From Hygrophila difformis (taxonomy: Eukaryota; Streptophyta; Magnoliopsida; Lamiales; Acanthaceae), in NCBI GenBank assembly GCA_030278955.1, contig JAOANR010000004.1, forward strand, positions 54,811,459 through 54,875,458: DNA of 64,000 nucleotides, in the 5' to 3' direction. The notes beneath the pieces were generated by a model, which was given only the letters and a program-made list of their open reading frames with translations, ran no database searches and was not told where the DNA came from. This document shows positions 10,995-22,143 of this stretch, one piece after another (the stretch's first letter is position 1; every line of letters starts with the position of its first letter). Both the position numbers and the translations under genes were made by a program.

Positions 10995-12830
10995 GATAGC
11001 ACCATTATGTTTGAACCTCAACCACATAGTGTTTGGATGCACAATTGTGGCACATAGGGTTGGGGAATTGTGTTAATGAAGCTTGTTCGTGCCTCATTCA
11101 ACATAATCAATCGTATTGATGCTTTGTTAGTGTAAATTAAAGTGCTTGGATGCCATAAACGAGCTCAAATCAACAACTTAGTACATAGGATGTATGGTTG
11201 CACAACAACACACCACCTGAGTACTTGGAATACACTGGACATTGTTCTTGTGATGTACTCCTCTGCTTGGAGATAGCACCATTATGTTTGAACCTCAACC
11301 ACATAGTGTTTGGATGCACAATTGTGGCACATAGGGTTGGGGAATTGTGTTAATGAAGCTTGTTCGTGCCTCATTCAACATAATCAATCGTATGGATGCT
11401 TTGTTAGTGTAAATTAAAGTGCTTGGATGCCATAAACGAGCTCAAATCAACAACTTAGTACATAGGATGTATGGTTGCACAACAACACACCACCTGAGTA
11501 CTTGGAATACACTGGACATTGTTCTTGTGATGTACTCCTCTGCTTGGAGATAGCACCATTATGTTTGAACCTCACTCACATAGTGTTTGGATGCACAATT
11601 GTGGCACATAGGGTTGGGGAATTGTGTTAATGAAGCTTGTTCGTGCCTCATTCAACATAATCAATCGTATGGATGCTTTGTTAGTGTAAATTAAAGTGCT
11701 TGGATGCCATGAACGAGCTCAAATCAACAACTTAGTACATAGGATGTATGGTTGCACAACAACACACCACCTGAGTACTTGGAATACACTGGACATTGTT
11801 CTTGTGATGTACTCCTCTGCTTGGAGATAGCACCATTATGTTTGAACCTTACTCACATAGTGTTTGGATGCACAATTGTGGCACATAGGGTTAGGGAATT
11901 GTGTTAATGAAGCTTGTTCATGCCTCATTCAACATAATCAATCGTATGGATGCTTTGTTAGTGTAAATTAAAGTGCTTGGATGTCATAAACGAGCTCAAA
12001 TCAACAACTTAGTACATAGGATGTATGGTTGCACAACAACACACCACCTGAGTACTTGGAATACACTGGACATTGTTCTTGTGATGTACTCCTCTGCTTG
12101 GATATAGCACCATTATGTTTGAACCTTACTCACATAGTGTTTGGATGCACAATTGTGGCACATAGGGTTGGGGAATTGTGTTAATGAAGCTTGTTCGTGC
12201 CTCATTCAACATAATCAATCGTATGGATGCTTTGTTAGTGTAAATTAAAGTGCTTGGATGCCATAAACGAGGTCAAATCAACAACTTAGTACATAGGATG
12301 TATGGTTGCACAACAACACACCACCTGAGTACTTGGAATACACTGGACATTGTTCTTGTGATGTACTCCTCTGCTTAGATATAGCACCATTATGTTTGAA
12401 CCTTACTCACATAGTGTTTGGATGCACAATTGTGGCACATAGGGTTGGGGAATTGTGTTAATGAAGCTTGTTCGTGCCTCATTCAACATAATCAATCGTA
12501 TGGATGCTTTGTTAGTGTAAATTAAAGTGCTTGGATGCCATAAACGAGCTCAAATCAACAACTTAGTACATATGATGTATGGTTGCACAACAACACACCA
12601 CCTGAGTACTTGGAATACACTGGACATTGTTCTTGTGATGTACTCCTCTGCTTGGAGATAGTACCATTATGTTTGAACATCACTCACAGTGTTTGGATGC
12701 ACATTTGTGGCACATATGGTAGGGGGAATGTGTTAATGAAGCTTATTCGTGCCTCATTCAACATAATCAACCATATGGATGCTTTGTGAGTGTAAATTAA
12801 CGTGCTTGGATGCCATTCACGAATCAGTAG
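10995..12830. repeat. 277-bp tandem repeat array, about 6.6 copies
   Basis: The phrase (G)ATAGCACCATTATGTTTGA recurs at 10995, 11272, 11549, 11826, 12103, 12380 and 12657. That is a constant 277-bp period, with very few substitutions between the first six copies. The seventh copy is diverged and fades out near 12830. The array sits between the 3' ends of the two convergent MULE genes. No open frame runs through it. It could act as a spacer, termination zone or siRNA source, but that is inference. Confidence 0.95.
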
Positions 12831-13483
12831 CCCGCTGCATAGTGATATTCCTATTCGTCATGTATGGTGCTATCTTTGAAACGGTTGGTACTAAATGGAA
12901 TGACGGTGTTGTTTCAATGGATTTCCCCTCGATTAGTACAGATGGGACCACCAACCATCAATTCATGACTTTTGTTGCAGGCAATCTGCCATGTACAGAG
13001 AAGAATCTCTGAAAAGTGAAAAGTAACTTTATGTCATTCTCACACTTCCCAATTTTGACCACTCATGACCGGTCTCCAAAGCATCCAATCTCTATAAGTA
13101 ACCCAGCCCAATCTTTATCTCATTCAATTCAAACACAAAACATTTTCCACATAAATTTAGTGCTGAAGCATTCGCACAGTGGTATACATTCCATCATGAC
13201 CTCGGTATTTATGCCATTAACGGATTGCGTATAAACGAACATCGGTAAACATGTCATAGAACGACCAAATATCCCTTAACAGTTAACATCATCCTATAAG
13301 ATTAAAACAAAATGGTGAAATACCAATTAGTACATATCTGTGAAGTACCAGATAAAACAAAATACGATAAACGACCAAACCACTAATACGACAAAAACAA
13401 CCAATCACGACAATCCTGCATCATCCATATCAGTTATAATCGTAAACCAACAACAAATCCAAAAATAGAAACACCATAACAGT
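12831..13483. other. MULE internal spacer
   Basis: Non-coding sequence between the tandem array and the 3' end of the ULP1-like gene. No motifs or RNA structures were recognised. Confidence 0.4.
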
Positions 13484-16400
13484 TCAAGACGTGGGGTCAG
13501 CCACGTTGTCGGCATCAATGTCCATTGGACGTGGAATATCGGCAGTGGGATCAGAAACACCAGACTTGTCAGAGGGGGCACCACCCTGCACAGCACTTTG
13601 CACATCAGTACTTGCGGGATGAGCACTAGCCATTGTCACTGGAGCAATGGGATCAAGGGTAGCTCTGGGATTGTTTTGGTCCGCTGGCAAACCAAGTACG
13701 CCCGATGTGTCGACAATGCGGAGAGGGATCGGATTATGCACTTGGAGCGTATCGGGGTGAACGGGGATGTCCGGTGTGGGCACAGCAGTATGCACCGGGG
13801 CCGGATCAATGACACGAGCATCTGTGGGTGCAGCCGTGTTGACTGGAGGTGGATCATCGTGCAAGGTGTTCGGGGCAGCCGCCTGAAGAGGGGTGGTGTC
13901 CGGATTGCCAAGGGCAGTATCAGCCACCAGTAAAAGGTTGGTATCGGTACCATCAACAGTGGTATCATCAGCATCTGCAGCATTTCCTGTCCCCTTTTGG
14001 CCCGCCTCATCCGTCACTGTTGCTGCCTCCTTCTCCGTCCCCTTGTCGGCCGCCTGATCCGTCACTGCTACTGCCTCCTTCTCTGTCGCCTGCTCGGCCG
14101 CGTGATCCATCACTAGTGCCCCCTCATTGTCTGTCCCCTTCTCGGCCGCCTAATCCGTCACTGGGGCCGCCTCAATCTCCTTCTCCTTCACTGTCTCTTT
14201 CTCCGTGCCCTGAACGGCATCTTTCGCCCGCTCCTCAGCAGCTCGGTTCCCGTCAACAATCAATTGGAGTGCTACCCGAGAACGATATGCTTTGATATCG
14301 GCAGTGCCCTCCGTATCCCAAAAAGCTTTTGTATCGCGCACAAAAGCCTCCATCCACCACATAACATGTACGCCACAGTCAACCGAGGTCTCCGACTGCT
14401 GCCTACATGTCTTCCGATTCACAATGTGAGGATCGAAATCCACTTCATGCCTCTGGATGAAATACCACCGCAAGAAATTTGCCTATACATACAGTAAAAC
14501 ACCATAGCTTCAAAACACAAACACCTCAGATAGGTGAAAATGCACTATACTATAGGATTGTGTGAAAGAGCAAAAACACTACTGACAGTTTGAAAATGCA
14601 CTATACTTACCACTCTGAGTATTGCCATGTTATATCGCGGAGCCCACAATGAATTGTATACCACGACCTCCTTCGCATTCAAGTCCAAGACAATGAGAAA
14701 CCAATGATACGAGGTGGTCACGGGCACCAAAACATAATCCAACCCCTCCTCAAACCCCTTGTCCATCACATCGAATTCTCTCTTTCCCGGTAGCAACATA
14801 TCCATCCAAAGTTTGTCATACTGCCGTCCAGTCAGGGTGGCCTTCTTTGAGGCATCGCACATCAGCTGTAGAATATTCGACTGCTTGCCGAACGAAACAA
14901 CTATATGTTAAAAAATCCAATGATGCCAGAAAGGATACAAGTTATTTATTAAACTCAAATCGTACCGTCGTGTACGGGCTTAGGAATGCCACCTTTGTCT
15001 GAACATCATATGCAGCCCGATAACTTTGACCACACAAATACGCGGCCCAACAACCCACTAAGTCATTGCAAACAGCCTCGTTGAACAGAAGGAGTACCAC
15101 ACCCGATGGTTCGACGGCATATATTCCCTGGCTCCAGACAAACTTGATGCTGTACAGGAAAGGGCAATAGATTACAAAACAACACCATAGATAAAGGCGA
15201 ACTACACTACACCTGTAAACGTGTAATACCAAACAACACTGAATATACCTCTCATCTATAACATCGATGAACCGCTCAATCGTCTCCTGATCTGCTTCCG
15301 ACAAAGAAAGCCTTCCTCCATAGCCCCTCTTACCTGCGTACTTGTCTCGGATCTCCATTTCTTTGCTCTTCTTCACGTCATCGGCTTTGTCCTGTCCATT
15401 ATTCCATGCACCGTAGTAAAAGCATAAACACACCACTCTATTCAGACATAATACCATAGTTATACTTACCTTGTTCTTTTCATTTTTTTCCCACAGGTAA
15501 CTTCATGTCCAGCTTTCGGTTCACACGCGGCTTAACGTTTCGAGTTGCAGGCGACGCGATGGGGGTGCTCGCCTTCCGTTTCTCCGGCAGAGCCACTGTA
15601 ACCAGGGGATTAACGGTTAGCAACTTTATGGTAGGGACTTGGATTAATGAATTATTCACAACAATACCTTTTTCCTCGGCTTTAGCCGTCCGACCTCGGA
15701 CCGCCTTGTCGTACGAGTCTTCCGAACCCTCGTCCTCGCTTGCCGCCGAACTGACCTCGTCGTCGCCTGATTGGGATTCGCCAGACTCATCAACCTCGTA
15801 CTCGCTTCCCGACGCAGCCTCGTGTTCTGCTTCCTGCTCGCCTCCCTCGCTCCCGCTGTCTGAGCCAATCTCCGTGCTTTCCGCTTCATCGCTTCCAATC
15901 TCCTGTACGTCCTCTCCACTTGATTCAGCCTGTGATAGTGTAAACACATGAACAACACTCCAATTCACTTTCAACGACATTGTGGATGAATAATATACCA
16001 GAGCAAACAAAAGCCCAGATGTACAACAGTGATCATCAATTGGAGTACTAACCAGCGATGCTATGATACCACATTAACAAAACACCTACAATTTCAATAA
16101 AATGTTCACTGTACCTCTATCGACGCAGTCATTTCCACTCTTTCGTCCTCGATTTTTTTCTCCACAACCTTCTTTTTCAGTAGTCGCTTTGTTGTTTTCT
16201 TCTTACGGGAATCTCGTCCGCGAGCCCATCAACCTCCATGATCACTGACGAACCCTCCGGGGTGGGCACCACCTGGGTCACAAATTTCTTCTCCCGCCTG
16301 GTTAGCTCAAATCTTCGCGCTTCGCTTGCACTCAATCTTACGAGATCAGCCCGACATTCATTCAAACGTCCATGTCTCTCCTGCCACCTAAGAAAACGCG

Positions 16401-17298
16401 GGATGACAGGCTCGGCTATGGCTTTTGCAATTCGTGGAAATCTTTCGTAGAACCATCCCTGCACAAACACAATTTCACGTGGTTACAGTTCACCCAAAGA
16501 TGAGAATGGTATTATGGATGGGTCGGTACAGTGTTTTCCAAGCATATGCATGTTGCTCTTTGGTACACCATTCCTTGTGTTTAACAGTACTAGTATGAAC
16601 TTACCAGAACACCAGCCGTGCATCCGTCCACGTATATCTTCCCTTGCTTACGTCGTCTCATTGAATCCACAACAAACTCAAACGCTGCCTCCCCCCCAAC
16701 TATATTCATCGAGCCTGTGCAGTTTGTCCACGTGGTGGACAAGAAATTCGGGTAGTCTCAGGGAGGATGTCGGAAATAGGAGACTACTAAATACCACCAG
16801 AACAAACGCCCTTGCAAAATCTTTGTCATGTTCCGTCCCCGCCAACTGCTGCATCAAATCGACGACATCGTCCCTCTTCAGCTGAGAGCCTTTCTTTCCA
16901 AAATACTTGCGCTTGAAAGATGACTTTTGCTCACAGTCGGGGTTCACGTACAACCCTGTGTGTTGGAGTCCCAACACCACTGAAAATTCCCACGACTTGA
17001 AGGGCAAGTAAAATCCCTCCCCGAACTGAAAAGCGCACCTCTCAGCGTCGAATCTCTCCAAAAGCGCTTGGAGCCTTGTCTTGCTTTGGTACTGTGCTTC
17101 CACCTTTGAGAAATGATAGAAAGGCGTGGACTGTATCGCTTTTTTCTGTTGCTCGGTTATTCTACTCTTAATTTCTGCCATGGCGTCGTGCAGCACGGTA
17201 AGGCTGCACCTGGCAGTTATATCCACCCCACCTTCTCCCCCCTTCTTCGTTGTCTTCTTCTTCTCATTCTTAACAACTCCTTTCATTTTTGGTGCCAT
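13484..17298 (-). pseudogene. ULP1-like cysteine protease gene of the MULE, degraded
   Basis: Minus-strand exons by splice signals and phase: 17298-16605, 16458-16115, 15929-15470 (with an optional 72-nt intron 15667-15596), 15391-15249, 15149-14966, 14880-14611 and 14482-13484. The N-terminal part resembles the DUF1985-type region that accompanies plant ULP1 proteins (about 17150-16700). A Lys-rich and then a Ser/Glu/Asp-rich linker follow. The C48 peptidase core has His in SYHWFLIVLDL and QQSETSVDCGV with the catalytic Cys. The usual catalytic Asp position reads Asn (VVVYNSLW). A low-complexity tail with repeated VTD-AA-TEKEA units ends at 13484. Lesions: a +1 in a C7 run (plus 16691-16697), a frame change near 16200, a +1 near 15483-15492, and an in-frame TAG at 14152-14150. 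Family enzymes cleave SUMO-like conjugates; activity here is doubtful. Confidence 0.8.
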
Positions 17299-18625
17299 TG
17301 CCTGCCAAATCCACTAATCATCAGAATCTCGATGAACATAACATGGAGTACTGGACAAGATACGAACGATACTACACTCCCAGAACAATGGCAAGTCATT
17401 CAAAACACTGATGATATTGGTCAAGAAACTGAACGATACTACACTCCTAGAACATGGACAAGTTCAAAACACTGCTGGTAAAATAAAGTGACACCAACAT
17501 ATATTACTCTTAATTCCCGAAACACCATATGCAACATCATTGTTATTTTCTATTCAACGGAGTGGACAAAACCATGCCAAAAACATTCTAATATTCACTA
17601 GAATCACTGCTATCGAAACACACACACCTAAATCAAACATACTCATCTCTATTCAACTCACAAAGATTCACAAAATCAAGTTCAATAACAGTGGTGTATT
17701 CCACGAACACTGTGGTATCTCAAACATACTCATCCCTAGCCATTTGTATTTGCCAAACTTAACAAAATCAACCCCAAAACAGTGGTGTACCTCATGAATC
17801 TTCATGGTATCTCAATAACGACAACAAAGACAAGTGTATTGTGACGTGAATCGTGGTGTCGCACAAAACGTTTCATGTAAATTACCATGAACCGCATCTA
17901 TAAACAAACATCAAACACAAACATTTTCATGCTATACGAGAAATAAATGCCAAATCACAGTCCAACAAAGCAACCCTAAACCCTCTTACAAAAGCCCGAC
18001 CGCAACCGCTATGTATTTCAAAGCAAAAACCCATATTCAAACCTAAAAACCCATTCTCAAAGTCTATCGAGGGTATTCAAAACACACAAAACACACATTC
18101 AACCATAACCGCATGCCACAAAACACACATTCAACCATAAATCCATGTAAACCCCTACTGCGAAATGAAGACCTAAAATTTGGTACCTTTGAAGCCGAAA
18201 TCGATGGGTATTCAAAACTCTTCCTTCCTCTTCGATTGTTCGGCCTTTTAAAACGCGTCTTCCTCCTCGTTTCTCCACTGGAAGCCGAAATTAAATGCAC
18301 AAAGTGATGCGCGAAATGAGACGACCTTCTTTAACTCCTCCGGTAATGAACGCCGGTGGTGGGAGACGTGGGCACTCCAAAAATAACTCCTTCGGCGGTT
18401 TCAAAACCGAGGCAATGGAAGTGACATAAAGTTGATTTCTCCCTGCTGCCCTTCCCCATTAATTCCACTCTTTGTTTTCTGTAGGGGCACTATAGTCTTT
18501 TCGTACTTTTTAATTTTGAAAGAAACTCAATAACATTGGGCAGGTATCAAAAGTGGAGTATAATAGTATAGGGGTATCACAGTCTCAGTATTCTTGCAAT
18601 GGGGGTATTAAACTATAATTTTCCG
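17299..18625. promoter_or_regulatory. MULE right terminal region
   Basis: Upstream region of the minus-strand ULP1-like gene and the right inverted terminus. TGGTGT-type words recur, and short direct repeats occur around 17380-17470 (ACTGAACGATACTACACTCC-like). No further gene was identified. Confidence 0.45.
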
Positions 18626-18634
18626 TTATAAATA
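18626..18634. repeat. Right 9-bp target site duplication of the MULE
   Basis: TTATAAATA, identical to 7230-7238. Confidence 0.92.
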
Positions 18635-18947
18635 CTGTATTTTTTCCCTCTTCCTGTTTTCCCCTTAATTAACTAAAAGAATCTATTTTCAACTAAACTT
18701 TAAATCTGCTCCTTCAAAAAAAATAAATTAAATCTTTAATCAAGTTGTCATAGAACTCCACAATAAATTTGAGATTTTTTTTAAAAGAAAAAAGAAAAAT
18801 GTGTTCAATAAATCAAGATTTGATTGCTTTCTCTCATTTTCTTCTCATGAAAAGTGACTGACATAATTAATCATTCATTGCTATTAATTGTTTAATTCAA
18901 TTCAATAAAAATCGATCAATTATATTATTAATTTTATTTCACCAAAA

Positions 18948-18978
<31 letters not shown>

Positions 18979-20660
18979 TAATTTATATACTTGAGATTAG
19001 AAGAAAAAAAAGATTCCGGCGCTACTGATCTAAAATTCCCCTAAAAAGAATAAATCAAAGTAAATTATAATGTAAATTATAATCACAATTAGAAATAGTT
19101 GTTTTAATTATTCGATAAATATATTATTTTTTCTCTGGTATTGTATAAATCAGGTTTAATTTAAAATCACTCTATATATGATACTATTAAAGCTTTTTAG
19201 ATTATGTCAATTTCTATTTGAAAACTGAAAGTTTGAATGTCACACCTCTCCTTGGATTATGTCAAAATTTTATATATATGGCACTATATTCCTTAACTAA
19301 ATAGCAGTCATTTCTTTGGTTAATGGTTTCCGAAAATACATATACTATATTTTCAAATTTCAATAATGGAAATTCCATCATGGCATGCACATCGTCCGTG
19401 GTGCATCATTAATTAATTTTGATACCTAAAATATCCCTGGAATTGGATATGCACCATGGGCATAAAAGACGTGTACAAAATGGTAGTCCTAAAAATCCAA
19501 AATACAGTAGATTGCAAAATGCAAACCACTTGTAAGACATTTCCACGTACAACCACAAGTACTACTCCACCTAACGTCCAATTTCCGCTATTTCTTTTTC
19601 CCCTTTTTAGATAGTAGTACTATTTAATACTTCCTCCGTATTCAAATATTTTTTACATACCCACTTTTCACGCAGTTCAATGTACATTTTAAACCATTAA
19701 TAACTCAAGTTTGGTACAAGTAAAAAGTCTAAAAGTTCGATATTTAAAAACTACTCGACGAGACGAATCTAACAAGATCACACTTGACTATATTTTAACT
19801 TGTATAACTGTGATAAAATTTTAAGTAAAAGTCTGTATGTGAATAGTAACATATTACTAAACGTCAAGAATATATGAAAACGGAGATAGTACTATTTTGT
19901 AATAATCAGAGATTTGGATTATTATCATTTATTTGAAGATATCGTAATTTCGCCAAAAGCCACAAGTGTATCCACTCGTATTTATACTATATTAATACGT
20001 GTCTTTAATTTCGATTGATTTCACCACATAATGGCTTAAGTTTTCTTCTTCGCCACATGGCACTTTAATTTTATATTTTTTTTTCTTTTCAAAAAACTTA
20101 ATTTAACTTAGTAACTTACAACAATTTATCTTGTTTACACCAGATACAGTTAACTTGAATGGTATGCGGCTCTGACAACTTAAACAATTGTTTCAAATTC
20201 AAGCTATTGTGTATATAAAATTCTGTTTTGAGAGAGACAATTTTTTAATACCCACCCGATTCTAGTCCAATTAGACCTGGGGACATCCAGGTATTCATAT
20301 AAAAAATTAATTTCTCTGGTTTATAACAAAAAAACCTAAATAGAAAAAAAATATTTTTGTATATATATAAATGTATTATAAAAACTTCCAATTGATTAAA
20401 CAACTGTCTAAATTTGTCTTTATGTTTAATCATAGAACCTACTTTTTTTATACTCTTTATTATTTTATACTAAAAGAATCAATTGTGCATAACTCATCGA
20501 ATGGAAACTGATAAATTGAAAAATAGTCTATAAATGGGCAGCAAATTCACACTTAACACAGTAATACCAACACAAAGTAGAAAAAAAAAAAAAGGAGAGA
20601 GAGAGAAAGAAACAGAAAAAGAAAAAAAAATAAAAGTAATCAACAATCCAATATAAATTC
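18635..20660. other. AT-rich intergenic stretch
   Basis: Holds a (TTA)n microsatellite near 18945-18977 and a MITE at 19630-19889. Otherwise no gene or RNA is supported. Confidence 0.5.
19630..19889. mobile_element. Stowaway-like MITE, family A
   Basis: 260 bp flanked by TA, beginning CTTCCTCCGTATTCAAA and ending AACGGAGATAG. The interior is clearly homologous to the element at 27463-27715: both share TACCCACTTTTCACRCAGT and CGACGAGACGAATCTAACAA. Confidence 0.8.
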
Positions 20661-20740
20661 AAATCACAACAGAAAAATCCCTTTCCTTTCCTAGCCCCGG
20701 AGGGCTGTGAAGCAAAAAAAAAAAATCACAACAGAAAAAT
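20661..20740. mobile_element. Minimal retroposon with 17-18 bp target duplication
   Basis: AATCACAACAGAAAAAT is repeated at both ends (20662-20678 and 20724-20740). Between them lies about 45 bp reading CCCTTTCC...CCCCGGAGGGCTGTGAAGC followed by a poly-A run. This is the structure of a severely 5'-truncated LINE or SINE insertion. Confidence 0.7.
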
Positions 20741-20846
20741 ACTGCAATTGCTCAATACCTATCGTAGTCCTAGTAGTATATGCAATAAATTAAATTCAAA
20801 GAAACATTTAAATTATCTGAATTTTAGGAATCCCATCCCAAACAGT

Positions 20847-21091
20847 TAATTCTATCATTCCATTTTTTTTTTTTTTTTGGATGAGCCGAAGCCGGGAAAA
20901 AAGTAGCGATACAAAGAAACCATGAAAAACGAAAAAAAAAAAAAGGGAATAAAAAGAAGCACAGCGAGCTGTGTAGGGGGGGCGATCAAAACAACTGGGG
21001 TTGAGCCACGATGTCGGACAAATCCGATGCAATCTCCCTCGCTACAAAGTCCGGAGGAACGCCCAAGAGGTATAATTCTATCATTCCATTT
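20847..21091 (-). mobile_element. Retroposon in minus orientation with 19-bp target duplication
   Basis: TAATTCTATCATTCCATTT flanks the insert at 20847-20865 and 21073-21091. The 207-bp insert begins with poly-T, so it is A-tailed on the minus strand. Its 3' end reads CCCGGCTTCGGCTCATCC before the tail. That end resembles the poly-T element near 26234, which suggests a shared SINE or LINE family. No pol III boxes were recognised with confidence. Confidence 0.75.
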
Positions 21092-21191
21092 AATAACGCC
21101 ATAATTATTACACTAATTTAAAATTTTCAAATCAAACCGACTCCCAGATCAATCTTCAGCCGTCCGATCCGAGCACTGCTGGGACACGCCC

Positions 21192-22143
21192 ATAAATAAG
21201 CCACCGCATTCCCGCTTTCGCAGTGAAATTCAAGATTCCGCTGCAGTTAAATTTCGCGTCAACCGGAAAACGACAGATCTACGCGACGAAGAGTCAATAT
21301 TAAGGGGTTGAGTTTATTGTATATAGACGTTAGGAGGTTGGGCAGAATTCGCCTAGTGAAAATGGGTAGGGGGGAATTAATTGGCGCCGCGAAATGTGTT
21401 TCCCTACCCTAATTTTTAGTGGTTGGTGATCTTTTGTTGTTGGGGTTCGGGATCCCTCGGTTCTCTGTTTGAATTTTTCCGTGAAGTGGGTGGCAGCGAA
21501 GTTGTTGGACGAAGGTACTGTTGTTGGGTTTTCCCTGATATGCGATAACATTGCTGTTTATATGGTATTTGATTTTTTTGATTTTGTGAATTTGGTTTGT
21601 ACTGTACTTTTATTGTGTTCAATTGTGCTTTGACTGGTTTTTGTTGCCTAATTGTTTTGCACAGGTCAGCTGTGTTTGGGTTGTTTGTGGGTTTGATCCT
21701 AATTAGGGTTTTATTGGAAAGCAGGGGATTTTGGTTTGATTTGGTTCCATTGCTAAGTCATCAATTTTTTGGATGGGTTTTTAGGTTTTCAATTACTGTT
21801 GATGAATTTGATTGTTTTTGTGAGGACAGTTGCTCTTTTCCTTTTTCCTAGCTTTATCTTTTTGGTAGTTGTGATTGGTCAGGGACAAGATGGATCTGCA
21901 AGTTTCCTCTCTTCTTTTTGTTTTTCTTGGTTAATGTTTGTGAGTTTCTTTTCTTTAAAAGAAAGCATGACTTGAATCTTTTTTACCGCTATGGTTGATT
22001 GGATGCAAGCACGATAGAGTTTCCAGGCATGGATTGATTCTGAGCCATTTACCCAGTGATTTGATATGGTTTTATGCAAGTTCTTATGATTTTAGGGTAA
22101 TTACATCCTCTAGTTTGGACTTTGCAGGCCTGAAATATTGCAA
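21192..22143 (+). promoter_or_regulatory. Promoter and spliced 5' leader of the RING gene
   Basis: ATAAATAA at 21192-21199 is a TATA-like element. A likely non-coding first exon runs from about 21220 to 21514 (donor AAG|GTACTG). A 613-nt T-rich intron follows, with acceptor TTTGCAG ending at 22127, 16 nt before the ATG at 22144. A long 5'UTR intron is common in plant housekeeping genes. The exact transcript start is not known. Confidence 0.5.

Larger units (their letters stand above)
7239..18625. mobile_element. Complete autonomous-type MULE (11.4 kb)
   Basis: The element is flanked by identical 9-bp duplications (TTATAAATA). Its ends are imperfect inverted repeats: 7239-7261 and the reverse complement of 18603-18625 match at 19 of 23 positions, both ending TTAATACCC. 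Inside the left end, TATTNNTACCC-like units recur (near 7265-7320), and similar units lie inside the right end. Contents in order are an intact mudrA-type transposase gene (plus), a 277-bp tandem array, and a decayed ULP1-like protease gene (minus). The convergent two-gene plan resembles maize MuDR, but the second gene here is ULP1-like rather than mudrB. MULEs carrying ULP1-like genes are known in plants. Confidence 0.9.

Noticed and set aside
10995..12830. CRISPR-like array or satellite
   Set aside because: The units are 277 bp and contiguous with no unique spacers, and they lie inside a MULE in a plant genome.
13484..14149. A separate gene for the 209-aa Pro/Ala/Asp-rich frame on the minus strand
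   Set aside because: It is in frame with the ULP1-like exon upstream and separated from it only by one TAG where repeats have CAG, so it is the tail of that gene.
13849..14295. Proline-rich plus-strand frame (PPSPSPCRPP-like repeats)
   Set aside because: It is the antisense of the repetitive tail of the ULP1-like gene, which has a clear family match.
16115..16215. A 35-nt intron (GTAAGA...AAAAAG) that would bypass the frame change in the ULP1-like gene
   Set aside because: It is far shorter than normal plant introns and has no proper acceptor, so a mutation is more likely.
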